64,000 bases of DNA from Rhypophila decipiens. Taxonomy: Eukaryota; Ascomycota; Sordariomycetes; Sordariales; Naviculisporaceae. Under the pieces are notes generated by a model. That model had not been told where the DNA came from, ran no database searches, and saw nothing but the letters and a program-made list of their open reading frames with translations. Position numbers and translations under genes: made by a program. Shown piece by piece: positions 25,205 to 36,285 of this stretch. Every line of letters starts with the position of its first letter. Within the stretch, counting starts at the first letter, position 1. Location of the stretch: contig MU858061.1 of NCBI GenBank assembly GCA_033297075.1, positions 124,001 through 188,000 on the forward strand, in the 5' to 3' direction.

Positions 25205-26332
25205 ATGGGATACCCAGATACTTTCGAGGGCTTCGTCGTCGACTCGCCCAAGACGTACAGCACATTCCACAAGGCCGAACTCACGCCCAAGCCGTTTGAA
25301 GATCACGACGTTGATGTCCAGATTGAGTGCTGCGGCGTCTGCGGCTCCGATGTCCACACTGTCACCGGCGGATGGGGCGAATTCGAGGGCCCTCTCTGTG
25401 TAGGCCACGAGGTGGTGGGCAAAGCAGTCAAGGTCGGCAAGGCTGTCAAGCTGGTCAAAGAAGGTGACCGTGTCGGTGTCGGTGCCCAAGTCTGGAGCTG
25501 TCTCAAGTGCGACGTGTGCAAGAGCAAGAATGAGAACTATTGCCCGCATTTAGTTGGTATGTTTCCCGTCGGTCCCTATCCAGTTCAGTACTAACGTGGA
25601 ATAGACACCTACAACGCCAAATACCCCGATGGATCAACCGCCCACGGCGGGTGGGCCAACTACATCCGGGCCCACGAGTACTTTGTCTTCCCGCTGCCAT
25701 CAGCCCTCAAATCCGAGACGGCAGCACCGCTCCTCTGCGCCGGCCTCACCACGTACTCGCCCCTGGTCCGCGCCGACATTGGCCCGGGCAAGACAGTCGC
25801 CATCCTCGGAATAGGCGGCCTCGGCCATCTAGCCCTCCAATGGGCCAAAGCCCTCGGCGCAGAAGTCTACGCCCTCTCGCACTCGGCGCACAAAGTCGAC
25901 GACGCCAAGAAACTGGGCGCAAAAGAAGTCATCCTCACCAACAAGGAAGACTGGGCCAAGGACCTCGCATTCAAGTTCGACATGATCCTCAACTGCGCCG
26001 ACGCGACCGACAAGTTTGACCTCAAGACGTACCTGAGCACATTGAAGGTTGGCGGACAGTTTCACCTCTGTGGGTTGCCGGATAACCCGCTGCCTCAGCT
26101 GAAGGCGTTTGATCTGGTGGGAAATGCTGCCAAGCTCACGGGCAGTCATTTGGGGAACCGCCAGGAGATGGAGGCCATGTTGCAGCTTGCTGCGGACAAG
26201 GGGATTGCCCCGCTGGTCGAGACGTTGCCGCTTGGGGAGAAGGGGTGCAAGGAGGCTGTGGAGAGGCTTCAGAAGAATGATGTGCGGTATAGGTTTACTT
26301 TGACGGGCTTTGATAAGGCCTTTGGGCAGTAA
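25205..26332 (+). CDS. Zinc alcohol dehydrogenase, cinnamyl-alcohol/ADH6 type
   Basis: Two exons, 25205-25556 and 25605-26332, with a 48-base intron, give 359 residues, the usual length. The family reduces medium-chain and aromatic aldehydes to alcohols, mostly with NADPH, in the cytosol. Catalytic zinc ligands include Cys46 (GVCGSD) and His68 (GHE). The structural zinc site is complete with Cys99, Cys102, Cys105 and Cys113. A dinucleotide-binding GIGGLGHLA motif and the family-typical PLLCAGLTTY precede the C-terminal half. The ATG is fixed by a short leader behind a good TATA box. Substrate choice and NADPH preference are inferred from family membership. The enzyme could serve aldehyde detoxification, which would fit its neighbour glyoxalase I, but there is no direct evidence for that link. 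Confidence 0.94.
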
Positions 26333-27149
26333 GGTCTGTCGTTGAACCGAGGGTATGGATTCATGGCCATTAGATAGTTAATATGAGGAGTGATATAATC
26401 GTGCTTCCAACAAATTTGTCATCATGGTGAATAGTGAATAAATAGTCTTAAAGTGAAAACAAAGTCATCTCGAGAGTCTTGAGGCTGAGGACCTTGCTGG
26501 CCTCGGAGGTTGTATCCATCCAATGACATGGATCAGGCTCACCATGACGTACCAAACGGTAACATACTTTATCTTATCGCTACCTTCCCGCAATCTTATC
26601 GTGGCCCTCAGCCTTTTTCCGGGGTCTCATTCTACCCCACTCCTGTTACGTAAGGTTGTTAGTCCTGGCAGGCGGTCTACTTCAACACTTTTCCAAATTG
26701 GAGCAGCCCAGTCCAATCGATTTTGGAGGTCTTGTCCATCCCGTTGCGCTGCAGTCTCAATTGCTTCTTTGATGCCATAAACTTGCGAGATTGCTGGACT
26801 TTCCAAACCAGTTTTCTTAGTTTCTTTGATACACTAGTCTCTTGTCAAAAAGAAAAGCCAACATGTCCCATTTGATTGAATAAATCCTCTCACCCAAGAC
26901 CCAGTACCGAGGCGCAGGAGAGCCAAGCGACCGGATGCGTCCAACGAATCGAGGCGCGTGTATTTGCGACCGAGCAAACCCATTCGCTGGTGGTGTGTTG
27001 TATGTCCATGCTGTGCGTCTTGGTGGTGTGTATACAAGGTCACGGTGTGCAGTAGAAAACAAACATCTGGGAGACGTGTGTCTCGTACCGGCCGCGATCA
27101 CGAGGCCTGGTGAACAGCAGACGGGCGCGTGACAATCCCGCGAGCACAA
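26333..27149. other. Intergenic, no gene seen
   Basis: This is the 3' flank of the alcohol dehydrogenase (a candidate AATAAA lies near 26436) and the upstream region of the next gene. Short frames on both strands lack support. Confidence 0.55.
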
Positions 27150-29486
27150 ATGGACGACGACGACCTCCTCTCGCGCATGTCGGACGGAGATGGCATGTTC
27201 CACGACTCGGCCGTGATTGATCATGGCATCGACCAAAGTCCAGACAAACGAGGCCGTCCTGCGACCGCCACCGCTTCGACCGTGAGATCGCCACAGCCGA
27301 ACAAGACCCGGTCGCTCTCGGATGGTGGAGGAACACCCACCTTGTCGCCCTCACCGCACATCTTCAAAACGACGGCGAGACCGCACTCCAAAGACGACAT
27401 TGCTATCCGGGACAATGAAAGAAAGAGCAGAGAGGTTTCCTTGTCGCGTGGAATGCCCTCGCCCGCGTTGGTCCCCTCAACGCCAACTCGCGCCGGGTTC
27501 AACCAGTTCAGAGGACTAGCTTTACAGCTCCCTCAGCGAGACGCGACTTCGCCAGCCCATCAGTCCACATATTCTGCTTCGGGATCTGCCCTTTTTGCAC
27601 AGGCTCCACTCTCTCCAAAGCTTGACCACTCACACATCTATGCGTCACCCACAACAAACATCCTTCCCCGGCGATCACGCGGCCTCGACTTCTCGCGCGC
27701 CGCCACGAGTCTGCACCACTCTACTCTCGCCGATCAGGCCTCTCCCGACTCGTCCCCGACTATTGGCTCGCGAGCCATGAACATTCCCGGTCGGCGGTCT
27801 GGCGAACATGGAGAACAAACCAGCTCTTCGCTATGGGGCATGATGGGTGGCCAGGAGCGAAGCATGCACATCTCGAGCTCCCTCGGCAGCAACGCCCACA
27901 TGTGCTCCGACTCGTCTTCGAGCAGCGACGATGACGACTTTATGGACGAGGACATAGACGAACCCTATGTCACCACGCCGAGCGCCTCGCGAATCAGCGC
28001 CCTGAACGCTGCGCACCCGATGCATTCGGCGCCGTGGATGCCCGGATCACCGGCGGTTAACAGTCTACTTAGTTTTCAGCAGCGCCAGCGACAAAGGAAG
28101 CAGTCCAAGAAGAAGATGCGGCCACCGCTAGGGTTTGGCTTGGGCTTGGGCTCGTCAGCCAATGTGGCAAGCACGAACATGTCCAAATCACCGCCTGGAA
28201 ATATGGCGGTGCCCAAGGATCTGAGCAACACACACGCGAGAAGAGAAAGCATCAGCTGGGCTGCGAACCAGCTTCACATCTCAGGCAGCGAAAGCGACGA
28301 CAACCTGAACCGGCAGCACGAAGGCGCCGAAACACCTAGCCGACCCAGCGTGATTCGGCGGCCAGTCACTCGTCGCGGCAGTTTACTCCCCAAAACCAAA
28401 GGATTCGCTCGTATCAGAGCGGCTCTAGCAGAGGAGAGCGCGCCCATCGAGACCGAAGTACGGCGCGAGGCCGAAGTTGTACGACAAGTTCTAGAAAGCG
28501 ACATGGACTTGGAGCCCCGACTTCCGCCGCCAGCACATTCCGCGGCGACAACAGCTCTCTCGAGTCCGAATCTTATAACCCACGATAGTTTCTCCGAGGC
28601 CGGCGACGACGCCATGATGGTAGACTCGGCGCTGGGCATAAACAACAGTCTTGGCCTGACGCCCGGCCCAACGGGTGGATTCAAACAACAAATGATGAAA
28701 AGCTCAAAGGGCAAGAACTTTTGGGACCAATTTACCGATACCAGCAATACGAACCGGGCGACTCCCCCACCTTCGTCCTATCTAGGTCTCCATCGGGCGT
28801 CGTCATCCGGTATAATGAGTCTAGATGATAAGGATATATCCATGGACTCGCCGAGCTCTAACGGGACGAGCAGTCAGACCCCCCAGGTTCAGAACAGTCA
28901 GAACCAAGGGAACCCGTTTGTTCTGCCTACAAGTACGACCACGACGAGTAGTTCGGGCAACGGTACGCCACAGCCTACGAGCGGTAGCCATGGAGGAAGC
29001 GGCACGGCCACAACCACGGGCGCCGGGGGCAACAGTGGTGGATCCTCGCTACCTACCGCGGCCGAAATCACCAAACGGATCAACAGCAAGCGACGACGCG
29101 ATGATGATTTTGATCCAGTTAGTATCAAGCGCCGAGCTGTTAGTCCGGGCATGAGCGTCCAGAACTCGCCCATCATGCAGAGTCCCCTGCAACGGGATAT
29201 GGCGCCTTGGGGCTCTAGGCCGGGCAGCGTAGGCGGGGATACCACTACCGGTGGTGGCGGGTTCAAATCGGGCAGTGGCGCGCCGAGTGAGAATGGCAGT
29301 CTCGGAACCGGTAATACCAATAACGGCGGCAGTAATAATCATAATGGCGGTAATAATAATGGGCAGCCGACTGGAGGGACGACGGCGACGAATAATCGGC
29401 CGATTGCGATACCCAGCGGCAAGAGGATCGGGTTCCAGGGCATGATTGATACCAATGATGGGATTACGCGTCTTAGTATTGAGTGA
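27150..29486 (+). CDS. Large disordered protein of unknown function, probably nuclear
   Basis: A single exon of 778 residues starting at MDDDDLLSRMSDGDG; an in-frame GTG 21 bases upstream is not a likely start. I do not recognise a family. The protein is mostly low complexity, with many SP and TP motifs (possible proline-directed phosphorylation sites), an acidic Asp/Glu run after a Ser-rich tract (about residues 255-270), and a Gly/Asn/Thr-rich C-terminal quarter. Short ordered-looking segments are FARIRAALAEESAPIETEVRREAE (residues about 417-440, likely helical) and GKNFWDQFTDTSN (about 520). A basic cluster KRRRDDDFDPVSIKRR near residue 648 looks like a bipartite nuclear signal. The long uninterrupted frame with strong codon bias argues that the gene is real. 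A regulatory or cell-cycle role could be guessed from the SP/TP density, but that is speculation. Confidence 0.85.
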   Translation: MDDDDLLSRMSDGDGMFHDSAVIDHGIDQSPDKRGRPATATASTVRSPQPNKTRSLSDGGGTPTLSPSPHIFKTTARPHSKDDIAIRDNERKSREVSLSRGMPSPALVPSTPTRAGFNQFRGLALQLPQRDATSPAHQSTYSASGSALFAQAPLSPKLDHSHIYASPTTNILPRRSRGLDFSRAATSLHHSTLADQASPDSSPTIGSRAMNIPGRRSGEHGEQTSSSLWGMMGGQERSMHISSSLGSNAHMCSDSSSSSDDDDFMDEDIDEPYVTTPSASRISALNAAHPMHSAPWMPGSPAVNSLLSFQQRQRQRKQSKKKMRPPLGFGLGLGSSANVASTNMSKSPPGNMAVPKDLSNTHARRESISWAANQLHISGSESDDNLNRQHEGAETPSRPSVIRRPVTRRGSLLPKTKGFARIRAALAEESAPIETEVRREAEVVRQVLESDMDLEPRLPPPAHSAATTALSSPNLITHDSFSEAGDDAMMVDSALGINNSLGLTPGPTGGFKQQMMKSSKGKNFWDQFTDTSNTNRATPPPSSYLGLHRASSSGIMSLDDKDISMDSPSSNGTSSQTPQVQNSQNQGNPFVLPTSTTTTSSSGNGTPQPTSGSHGGSGTATTTGAGGNSGGSSLPTAAEITKRINSKRRRDDDFDPVSIKRRAVSPGMSVQNSPIMQSPLQRDMAPWGSRPGSVGGDTTTGGGGFKSGSGAPSENGSLGTGNTNNGGSNNHNGGNNNGQPTGGTTATNNRPIAIPSGKRIGFQGMIDTNDGITRLSIE

Positions 29487-32400
29487 TCTCATACCTTGGG
29501 GCGATGAGGGCTATGACCTGTTCTCGAGGAATGAGAATCAGAGTGTGACTGATATAGCACTCGGCTGCTGCCAGCCAGTCCGGGAACACAAGCCACGGCA
29601 AAGGACGCAACGGAAAAGCGAGATGTATGGATAGGATGGATATTTTACAAGGCTGCTTGCCGATCAGCGTGCTTGTGATTTGGTGAGAGCCGGGCTGTTT
29701 ATTGCTCTGCGTTATGGGGTATATACGGTATGGACCATACGGTTACCATGGGGACCTCCAGGTATGGCCGGATGGCCGGATGGTTTGGGACGAAATGGAG
29801 CAGGACATTATATCAGCGGGTTTGGGCGGAGTTTACTCAGTTCAGTTCAGGTTAAATATTTACTTGCCTAAGGTATATACCGACCTAGGTAGCCAGGTTT
29901 AATGCATACAAGTTACTGTAACCGGCTCGTCCGGTCTTGAAGCTGTGATTCGATGGCTTGTCTACCGACCGAAACACTCATTACTCTGGCTGACTCTGGT
30001 AAACTTGAACTTGACACCGGCTACCAACTCCGAAAGGTTCATGTATTCGGCCGAGTTCGGCTCCGGGCATTACACGGCATATCCCGGACCACGAAAGATC
30101 ATGTTAGCGGAGTCCGGCGGCAGTTGATGAAATCTTGAAATTTTTGTTTTCCAAAAACGTGGAACACTGAAGCTAAACAAGCGTTGAAGCATGGTTTTGA
30201 TTCCTTCCCCTCCTCTTACACACTGCAGTAGTCTCTCTAGTGGATTGTCATTAGTATCAACAATGGTGGCGTCGATCATCGATGGTGTCGGGCTCCAGTT
30301 GTCAGAGACCGAAGGGACGATCTACCGCGACGATGACGATGGCGGCCCGGCAAGTGGATGGAGTATCTGGAGACGCTATCTAACCCGTACCCATTTCACC
30401 ATCCAGCATCCACCGGACGCACAATTCACTAGTTTGAGTGACTGACCTCTTGGAAACAATTCATGTTCAACTGGTTGTACGGTTACCGGCACCTTGATGA
30501 ATGGGCTCTCCTGGCTCCTGCCGTCTGTCTCCACGGGAAGAATCCACCGGATGATAAGGTCGGTCGGTCGGACGTTTCGGCATTCCGCGCCCTCCGGCGC
30601 TCTTATCCGGAGCTTCGGGATTTCGCATTGCGGAGGGTAATCTCACCCAGGAGCGGCGGTGGGTCATATTTCGCCAGGACTTGTGGCCCTGTTCGTAGGA
30701 CCTTTACTTCCGGTGTCTGGAGATTGTATTGCAGTTCTTGCAGAACGTATCCTTTCGCCCATACCCACATCAGGTATGTACTGTGCCTGCCAACTCGTAG
30801 ACGGGCACAGTCATCTCGATCAGGTCAGTAAGCCGAGTCCAACTATGCAGTAATACCACTAGGCCTCCGCGTGAACGTCAACGGTAATTGGATTTCGGAA
30901 GAGAGCTGAACCGATTTAACTCTTCGGGACCGGACCGGCATGGCCGGAGGCTTTGTTTGACCTTATGAACCTTGCCGCCTTGTTTTTATCGGGTATCCGT
31001 AACATGAGCACATGCGGTGACGGTTCCCGATCGAGATGCAAACCCGCGTGTTTGAGTTACCCTTCTAGAAGGGTCACACAGACGACGTAATGCTTCTGCC
31101 AATGTTACCCGCAAGCCCAAAACTCTCGAAATCGGTCAACACCGTTGACTGTGATCTCTGGCCCTGGATCCATATTCTTGACGCATCGTCAAGCCCGCTG
31201 ACAGTCCTACAGTCCTACTTTCTGTAAGCGGTGAGCCTTGTTGATTTGAAGTCTCCATCTAGGACTCGTGGAGCACCGTCGTCTTATTTCCAGCGCCTCC
31301 GGCGGTCCGATGGACGGTGGCCGGAGCTTGGTTTCACGGAAGACCGTGCTTGGCTCGGTTGGCGGTTGATAATGCCAACTGAAAATCGTGACTCACATTA
31401 CCTACCTTTGTTATCAGACACAGCAGACCAAAATAAAATAAAAAATTGCACCAGAAACCATCGTACCAGTTCAGGTAATGCCAATTCAAGGCTGACAAAC
31501 TGATACCACACATTTTCCAATCTTATCGGCGCCTATCCGGGTCTGAGAGCAGCAGAGTGCCAGAACAGTTTTACATATTTTGGCAAACGGGTCAACAACG
31601 GACCTACACCGGTCAAACTGCCGGCAGAGCTTCACCGCTTCAACACCACCCTCGTCGTCGTCGTCCTCATCGGTCCTACTCGGTGTTGGGATATGCAGGA
31701 TGACACCGAGAACCCCCTATTATGTAATCCAGTAGGATCTTTATCAAGGGTATCATAACCGCAAGAGCCGCGCGCCGAGGCTTAGGGTCTAGCCCCCGAA
31801 TTATACCTTACCATACGGATATATCCTCTGGTGATAAGGCCTGAAGTCCAAAAATTTGAAAACCTTTACGGCTCCTAGCAGTGATTACCACTTGTGTGTC
31901 CGTACGGTGCGGTAGTGTAATCATCTTCCCCTGATCTCTCATACTTACCTAGCCCACATGAGTGTACTAAGTAAAGTGTTAATACCGGACCGTTTACACC
32001 CCAGGCAGGAACCTCAACTTGAGGCTCAGTACCAAATGCACGTCATCGGCCCGAGAACGGCGAATTTAACGGTTATAACCAGCCTGTCGGTGACTCTCGC
32101 GGTGTGATTTTCATACAAGTCGGATTAGCTAATCCGTACGGGGTTATTACGGTCGGTTGAATAAGCCCGCATACTCGGTAGGCTGGTGGTCCCTGGGTTT
32201 TCGACTTTGGAGTGTGTATCAGCTTTGGGATTTATTACACTTGGGTCTTTGCAGTGTACTGATACGGTACCAGTATCGGTCTGGCTGTGTATGTACAATA
32301 CGAATACCAGCCCCTTTTCTGTAATATACCTCGGTGCGTATTGCTCGAATACACATACAATATCTGTAAACTCGTACCCCATAACATCTGTAATTCGTTT

Positions 32401-33055
32401 GTTCCAATAATTAATGGCTTTACCTCACATCAAGATCACGACATACTTACCGATAGATAAAAAGACAACAAGACGTTCTGGTCTTGTCTGGTTTGGTCTT
32501 GTCTTTCACAAGCACGCACCGCAGCGCAGTACAAAAAACCTCCTGTCTAAGGCTAGCAGCATGGCATGATCGGGAATCACGTCCTCCATCGAGAAATTCT
32601 CGGGGTTGACTGGAACAACAACTGATGGATACGTACCACCTTTCCAGAAATTGCTATTGAATGTCTATCCCCCCATTCTGTATAACCTCGGTTTATATCT
32701 CCATTTCCAGTTTCCTTGCCGGGCGCATCACACGTGCAACTGCATACGTATGATACTACTACTAACTTGAACTCCAAGAATAAACATCATCCCCTGTCTC
32801 CCTATCCGTGCTCGCGCAGAATCAAGTTCTGGCGTTGTTGTGTACACCCCGGGCCATGAATGACGGGGCGGATAGGTTGTGAGCCTGTGAAATGTATATC
32901 TGTATGCTGTGTATACCCCATGAAGCCTGGCGTGTGTGGTGCGGGTGAGCCAAACAGGCAGGTGCACATCCGTTGTTGTGTATCATGTCGTGCAATCGAA
33001 GGATCATGGAAGGTTTCCATGCATATGGATTGTGGTGGTGGCATGTGCTGTAACA

Positions 33056-33070
33056 CCCCCCCCCCCCCCC
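33056..33070. repeat. C15 homopolymer
   Basis: Fifteen consecutive C lie in gene-free DNA. Such a tract is prone to length change and to sequencing error. Confidence 0.9.
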
Positions 33071-34484
33071 TCGACCAGGTAACCCCAGCCTTGCCAGGGT
33101 TGGGTGTGTATCGTCCGGTGAGACCTTCCAGAAGGATACCCGTACTTCGTCAAACCTTTTTTTTTATCAGATTCATCTTGTTGGTTGGGGTGATTGTTAC
33201 AGGACAAGATGGTTGGAGGCGGGTATTCACGGTTGGACAACACAACCTCTCCTGGTTACGACAGGTACCTACCTACCTTATTACCAAGTGTTATATCCCG
33301 ATTCCCGAACGTTTGTCATCGTGATCGTCGCTGTCGTCGCCGATATTGCTGGCTGCAGCTAGCACCTCAACCTCTGATGTCCTCCTAGGCAGGCCGACAT
33401 GCGGACCATTTGCTGTCTTAAATTTGGTTGTCTGCGTATGTACGTCGGTACATCTAACATGGATCGCCCTCTTGCTGGGTATCCATCTATTTACACTAAA
33501 TCAGAATGTGCTGTTTGCAACCTTGCTGATGTGGGTATGTATCGGCGACGAGGTGCTGTATTCGTCACCCATTCATGAGACGTATAGAACCAGTGAACTA
33601 CACGTGTATGTACCGAATCCCATACATACAGCGCCGACCGTGTGACCGATACATACCTAAGGGGTAAGGTTTCAAGATTTTTTTGTTATTTGGCATTCAC
33701 GTATTAGCTAACGCTTTCGTATGTAAATGTCCATTTCACCTTCTTCCGTTCCTTCTTTTCACCTCGGTATGTCGGCGTTTATCCACTTCTTAGAATTCGA
33801 GAATCCAATAGTGAGCTACATAAAGCGGAGAATGCCCTCTTTACCTAGGTCTCTGTCGGTGTAGGTCAATGCCGATGCCCGATGCCGAGATCTGTGGGGA
33901 AACCGGGCCAGCTCCGGGATGTTCACCGGTATCCCGTAAAAACGGTCCGTATTCAGTTGGATACATAACCCCTGAAGACGAAAGTGGATTCATTCAGCTG
34001 GGGGAATCCCTCCTTTCTGTTCATGTCAAGCTCCAAAGTTCAAGTTCTGCATCTCCGCAGCTGGAGGCTGGAGTTCAGCTCAACTGCTCTTGTAGCTGTG
34101 GTGGACAAGGCACGTTGTCGATATCCGATACCTTACTGGCCGGCGGAATTTCCATCTCACCGCAAAAGCCAAAAAAGAAGTAGCACCAATGCAAGATATC
34201 CGCAATGCCATGCTTTGATCTATAACAACATGACACACGACACAATTCTAGATTCGACCCAGACCCAATTTACTCACCGAGGATATACATCGTAGCATTT
34301 GATCCGTGGCAAAGTTTAACTGCCGGCCGGTACTGCTATGGAGCCGGACAAGAAATGTCATCCGCAGGTGTTGAATGATCCATCCGACAGCAGCCACATT
34401 AGCTAATCTGTCCCATTCACTTCACCGAGCAGCAGCTGCCTCGCCTCTTCAGCAAGTTCACACTTGCTGAATCCGAGAGAGTGT

Positions 34485-34493
34485 GGGGGGGGG
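34485..34493. repeat. G9 homopolymer
   Basis: Nine consecutive G lie about 40 bases before the rRNA-like relic. No function is apparent. Confidence 0.85.
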
Positions 34494-34532
34494 CTGAAAC
34501 AAAGCACTGGCCATGACCTAACCAGTCGACGG

Positions 34533-34556
34533 AGGTGAACCTGTGGAAGGATTATT
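34533..34556 (+). pseudogene. Relic resembling the 3' end of SSU (18S) rRNA
   Basis: The 24 bases match the widely conserved 3' end of eukaryotic small-subunit rRNA (the region of the universal ITS1 primer through the GGATCATT end) at 22 positions. Both differences are C to T, one in a CpA context and one in a CpG context, as expected from RIP or methyl-cytosine decay. Similarity fades upstream and there is no recognisable ITS downstream, so this is a fragment and not a working rRNA gene. The comparison was made from memory of the conserved sequence. Confidence 0.45.
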
Positions 34557-36285
34557 GATGCTATTTTGATCTTCTCATAGGTAATTATGTAGTGTATCCT
34601 GTACGTACGTACGGATACCTGGGCAGGTAGGTGCTAGTTTCGGAGATCTGCCGCTGGTAAAAGAAGTGGGGAGCAAGAAATCATGACCATCTCTTGAGTC
34701 TTTAGATCTTCCCCAGGGATTAGGTATGTACCAACGCTGTCTAAGAGATACCTGTGTATGTATTGCACAGAACATCCCAAGCTCTTGAACGGGGCATCGT
34801 GATGGCTGCTCGTAATCTCAATGTATTGTCCTACTCTACATATCTTGGGAGGTACCGACCGCAGGTACAGTCCGAGCTGGCATTGAGATGCCGAGATGAA
34901 ATACCAATGGTTCTCAAGAGATGTATGAAAGTGAAAGCTTGCACATTTGACAATGTGTCTAGGGTATCGCCCCTGCTTCGACGTTGTAAGCCAGTCGGTA
35001 CCTTCCTAGCCTAGCCCGAGTACATACCTGTGTGTTATCCGCACCTTGATGCACATCAGTCTCATAGCGTACCGTAGATCGGATCATGATATGCCCTGTG
35101 GGATAGGTAGAGTCACTAGCGTATAAACGTTCAAAGGGGTGGTGATCAGGTACCTCGCGCTGATGCGAGAAGCCTGATGGGGATAGACAGATGAACATGG
35201 GATCACGTTAAACACCAAGCCAAGACAAGATGTGGTGTGGAAACGTGGGATGTCTGAAATTTGCCTTGTCTCGCGTTGTCCTGCTGGCTCGCAGCTCGCC
35301 AATGTTAGGGGTATGAGAAGTGTGGGGGCTCACGTCTGCTCCCCTTTCTCCTGCTTTTGCTCCTCCTTGTACACCTGTATCGGTTGGATACACTTCAAGT
35401 CCATGCTTCTTTATCCGGCCTGCCTGCCTGCCTCTTGGCCAGTGCAACTGGCCATGCTGTCCATCTTTAACTTGATCAGTGCGTCTTGTCAAACACCGAG
35501 ATGAGAATCAGGAAATAGAGATGGAGGGCGGCGATTTCCGTATCAAGCCCCCCGAGTTCTGGTCAGGGTCCTTAAAATTGGACTTGTGGAAGGCGTATCT
35601 TCATAATTCTTCATTTGTTGTCTTCTTCTCTTTATTCTAGAAATAATCAACTCTCGAAAGTTCGAGGAGCCAGCGCTGTAGGAGAATGTATGTAGTTGCC
35701 AGTGTCTATATACAATTGTGATTGGCAGTAAAATCTGCCCGCAAAGACAACTCAAACCATGCTCATAGCTTTTGGTTGCCAGATCCATGCCATGCCCTCT
35801 CATTAACACGTTGTAAAGAATCAAATATAACCTCGCCGTAACCTTTTCTTTTGCTCTCTTTTTATGATACCGCTAAACCCCAACCATTGTAGATGCGAAA
35901 ACGATATTCTGAATGAGAAAAAAAAAGATCCGAATGCCTCCAATGTGTACATGTCGCGGAGAACAAGTGTGATGGCGAGCAAGCATTCTTTGAGGTTCGA
36001 TTTCTCTTTTGGTGACCGAAGAAACGGTGAAACAGAAAGGGACCAAAAACCACCCAGCCGGCGCCTTCCAAATATCCTCCATAATACCCATTCGCCATCC
36101 TGCACCTTGAAGTCCAAAGTTGACTGAAGAGGTGATGTGGGCCAGGTATGTGCATACCCCACATGATACAAAATTTATAAATTCGCTTGCGTCCATAACC
36201 GCCACTCCGATGCGATAGGGGTATCAAGCTCGAACAAAAAGGAAATCACGTCGTCCAACCATAATAATAAAATGAAAAAAGGGGT

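Larger units (their letters stand above)
29487..36285. other. 6.8 kb gene-poor block, no supported gene
   Basis: This lies between the disordered-protein gene and the 3' end of the copper-fist gene. I see no frame with family features or plausible splicing. The DNA is rich in scattered CCGGA, GGTA and TACGGA words and contains a C15 tract, a G9 tract and an SSU-rRNA-like relic (listed separately). It could be old, decayed repetitive DNA, but I could not find terminal repeats or a transposase. The rightmost 500 bases are probably 3' UTR of the copper-fist gene. Confidence 0.55.

Noticed and set aside
35821..36227. Overlapping minus-strand frames after the copper-fist stop
   Set aside because: They lie in the probable 3' UTR, overlap each other in several frames and carry no domain.
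29487..36285. Transposon or CRISPR-like array
   Set aside because: No terminal inverted repeats, transposase or regularly spaced repeats were found, and CRISPR arrays are not expected in a fungal nuclear genome.
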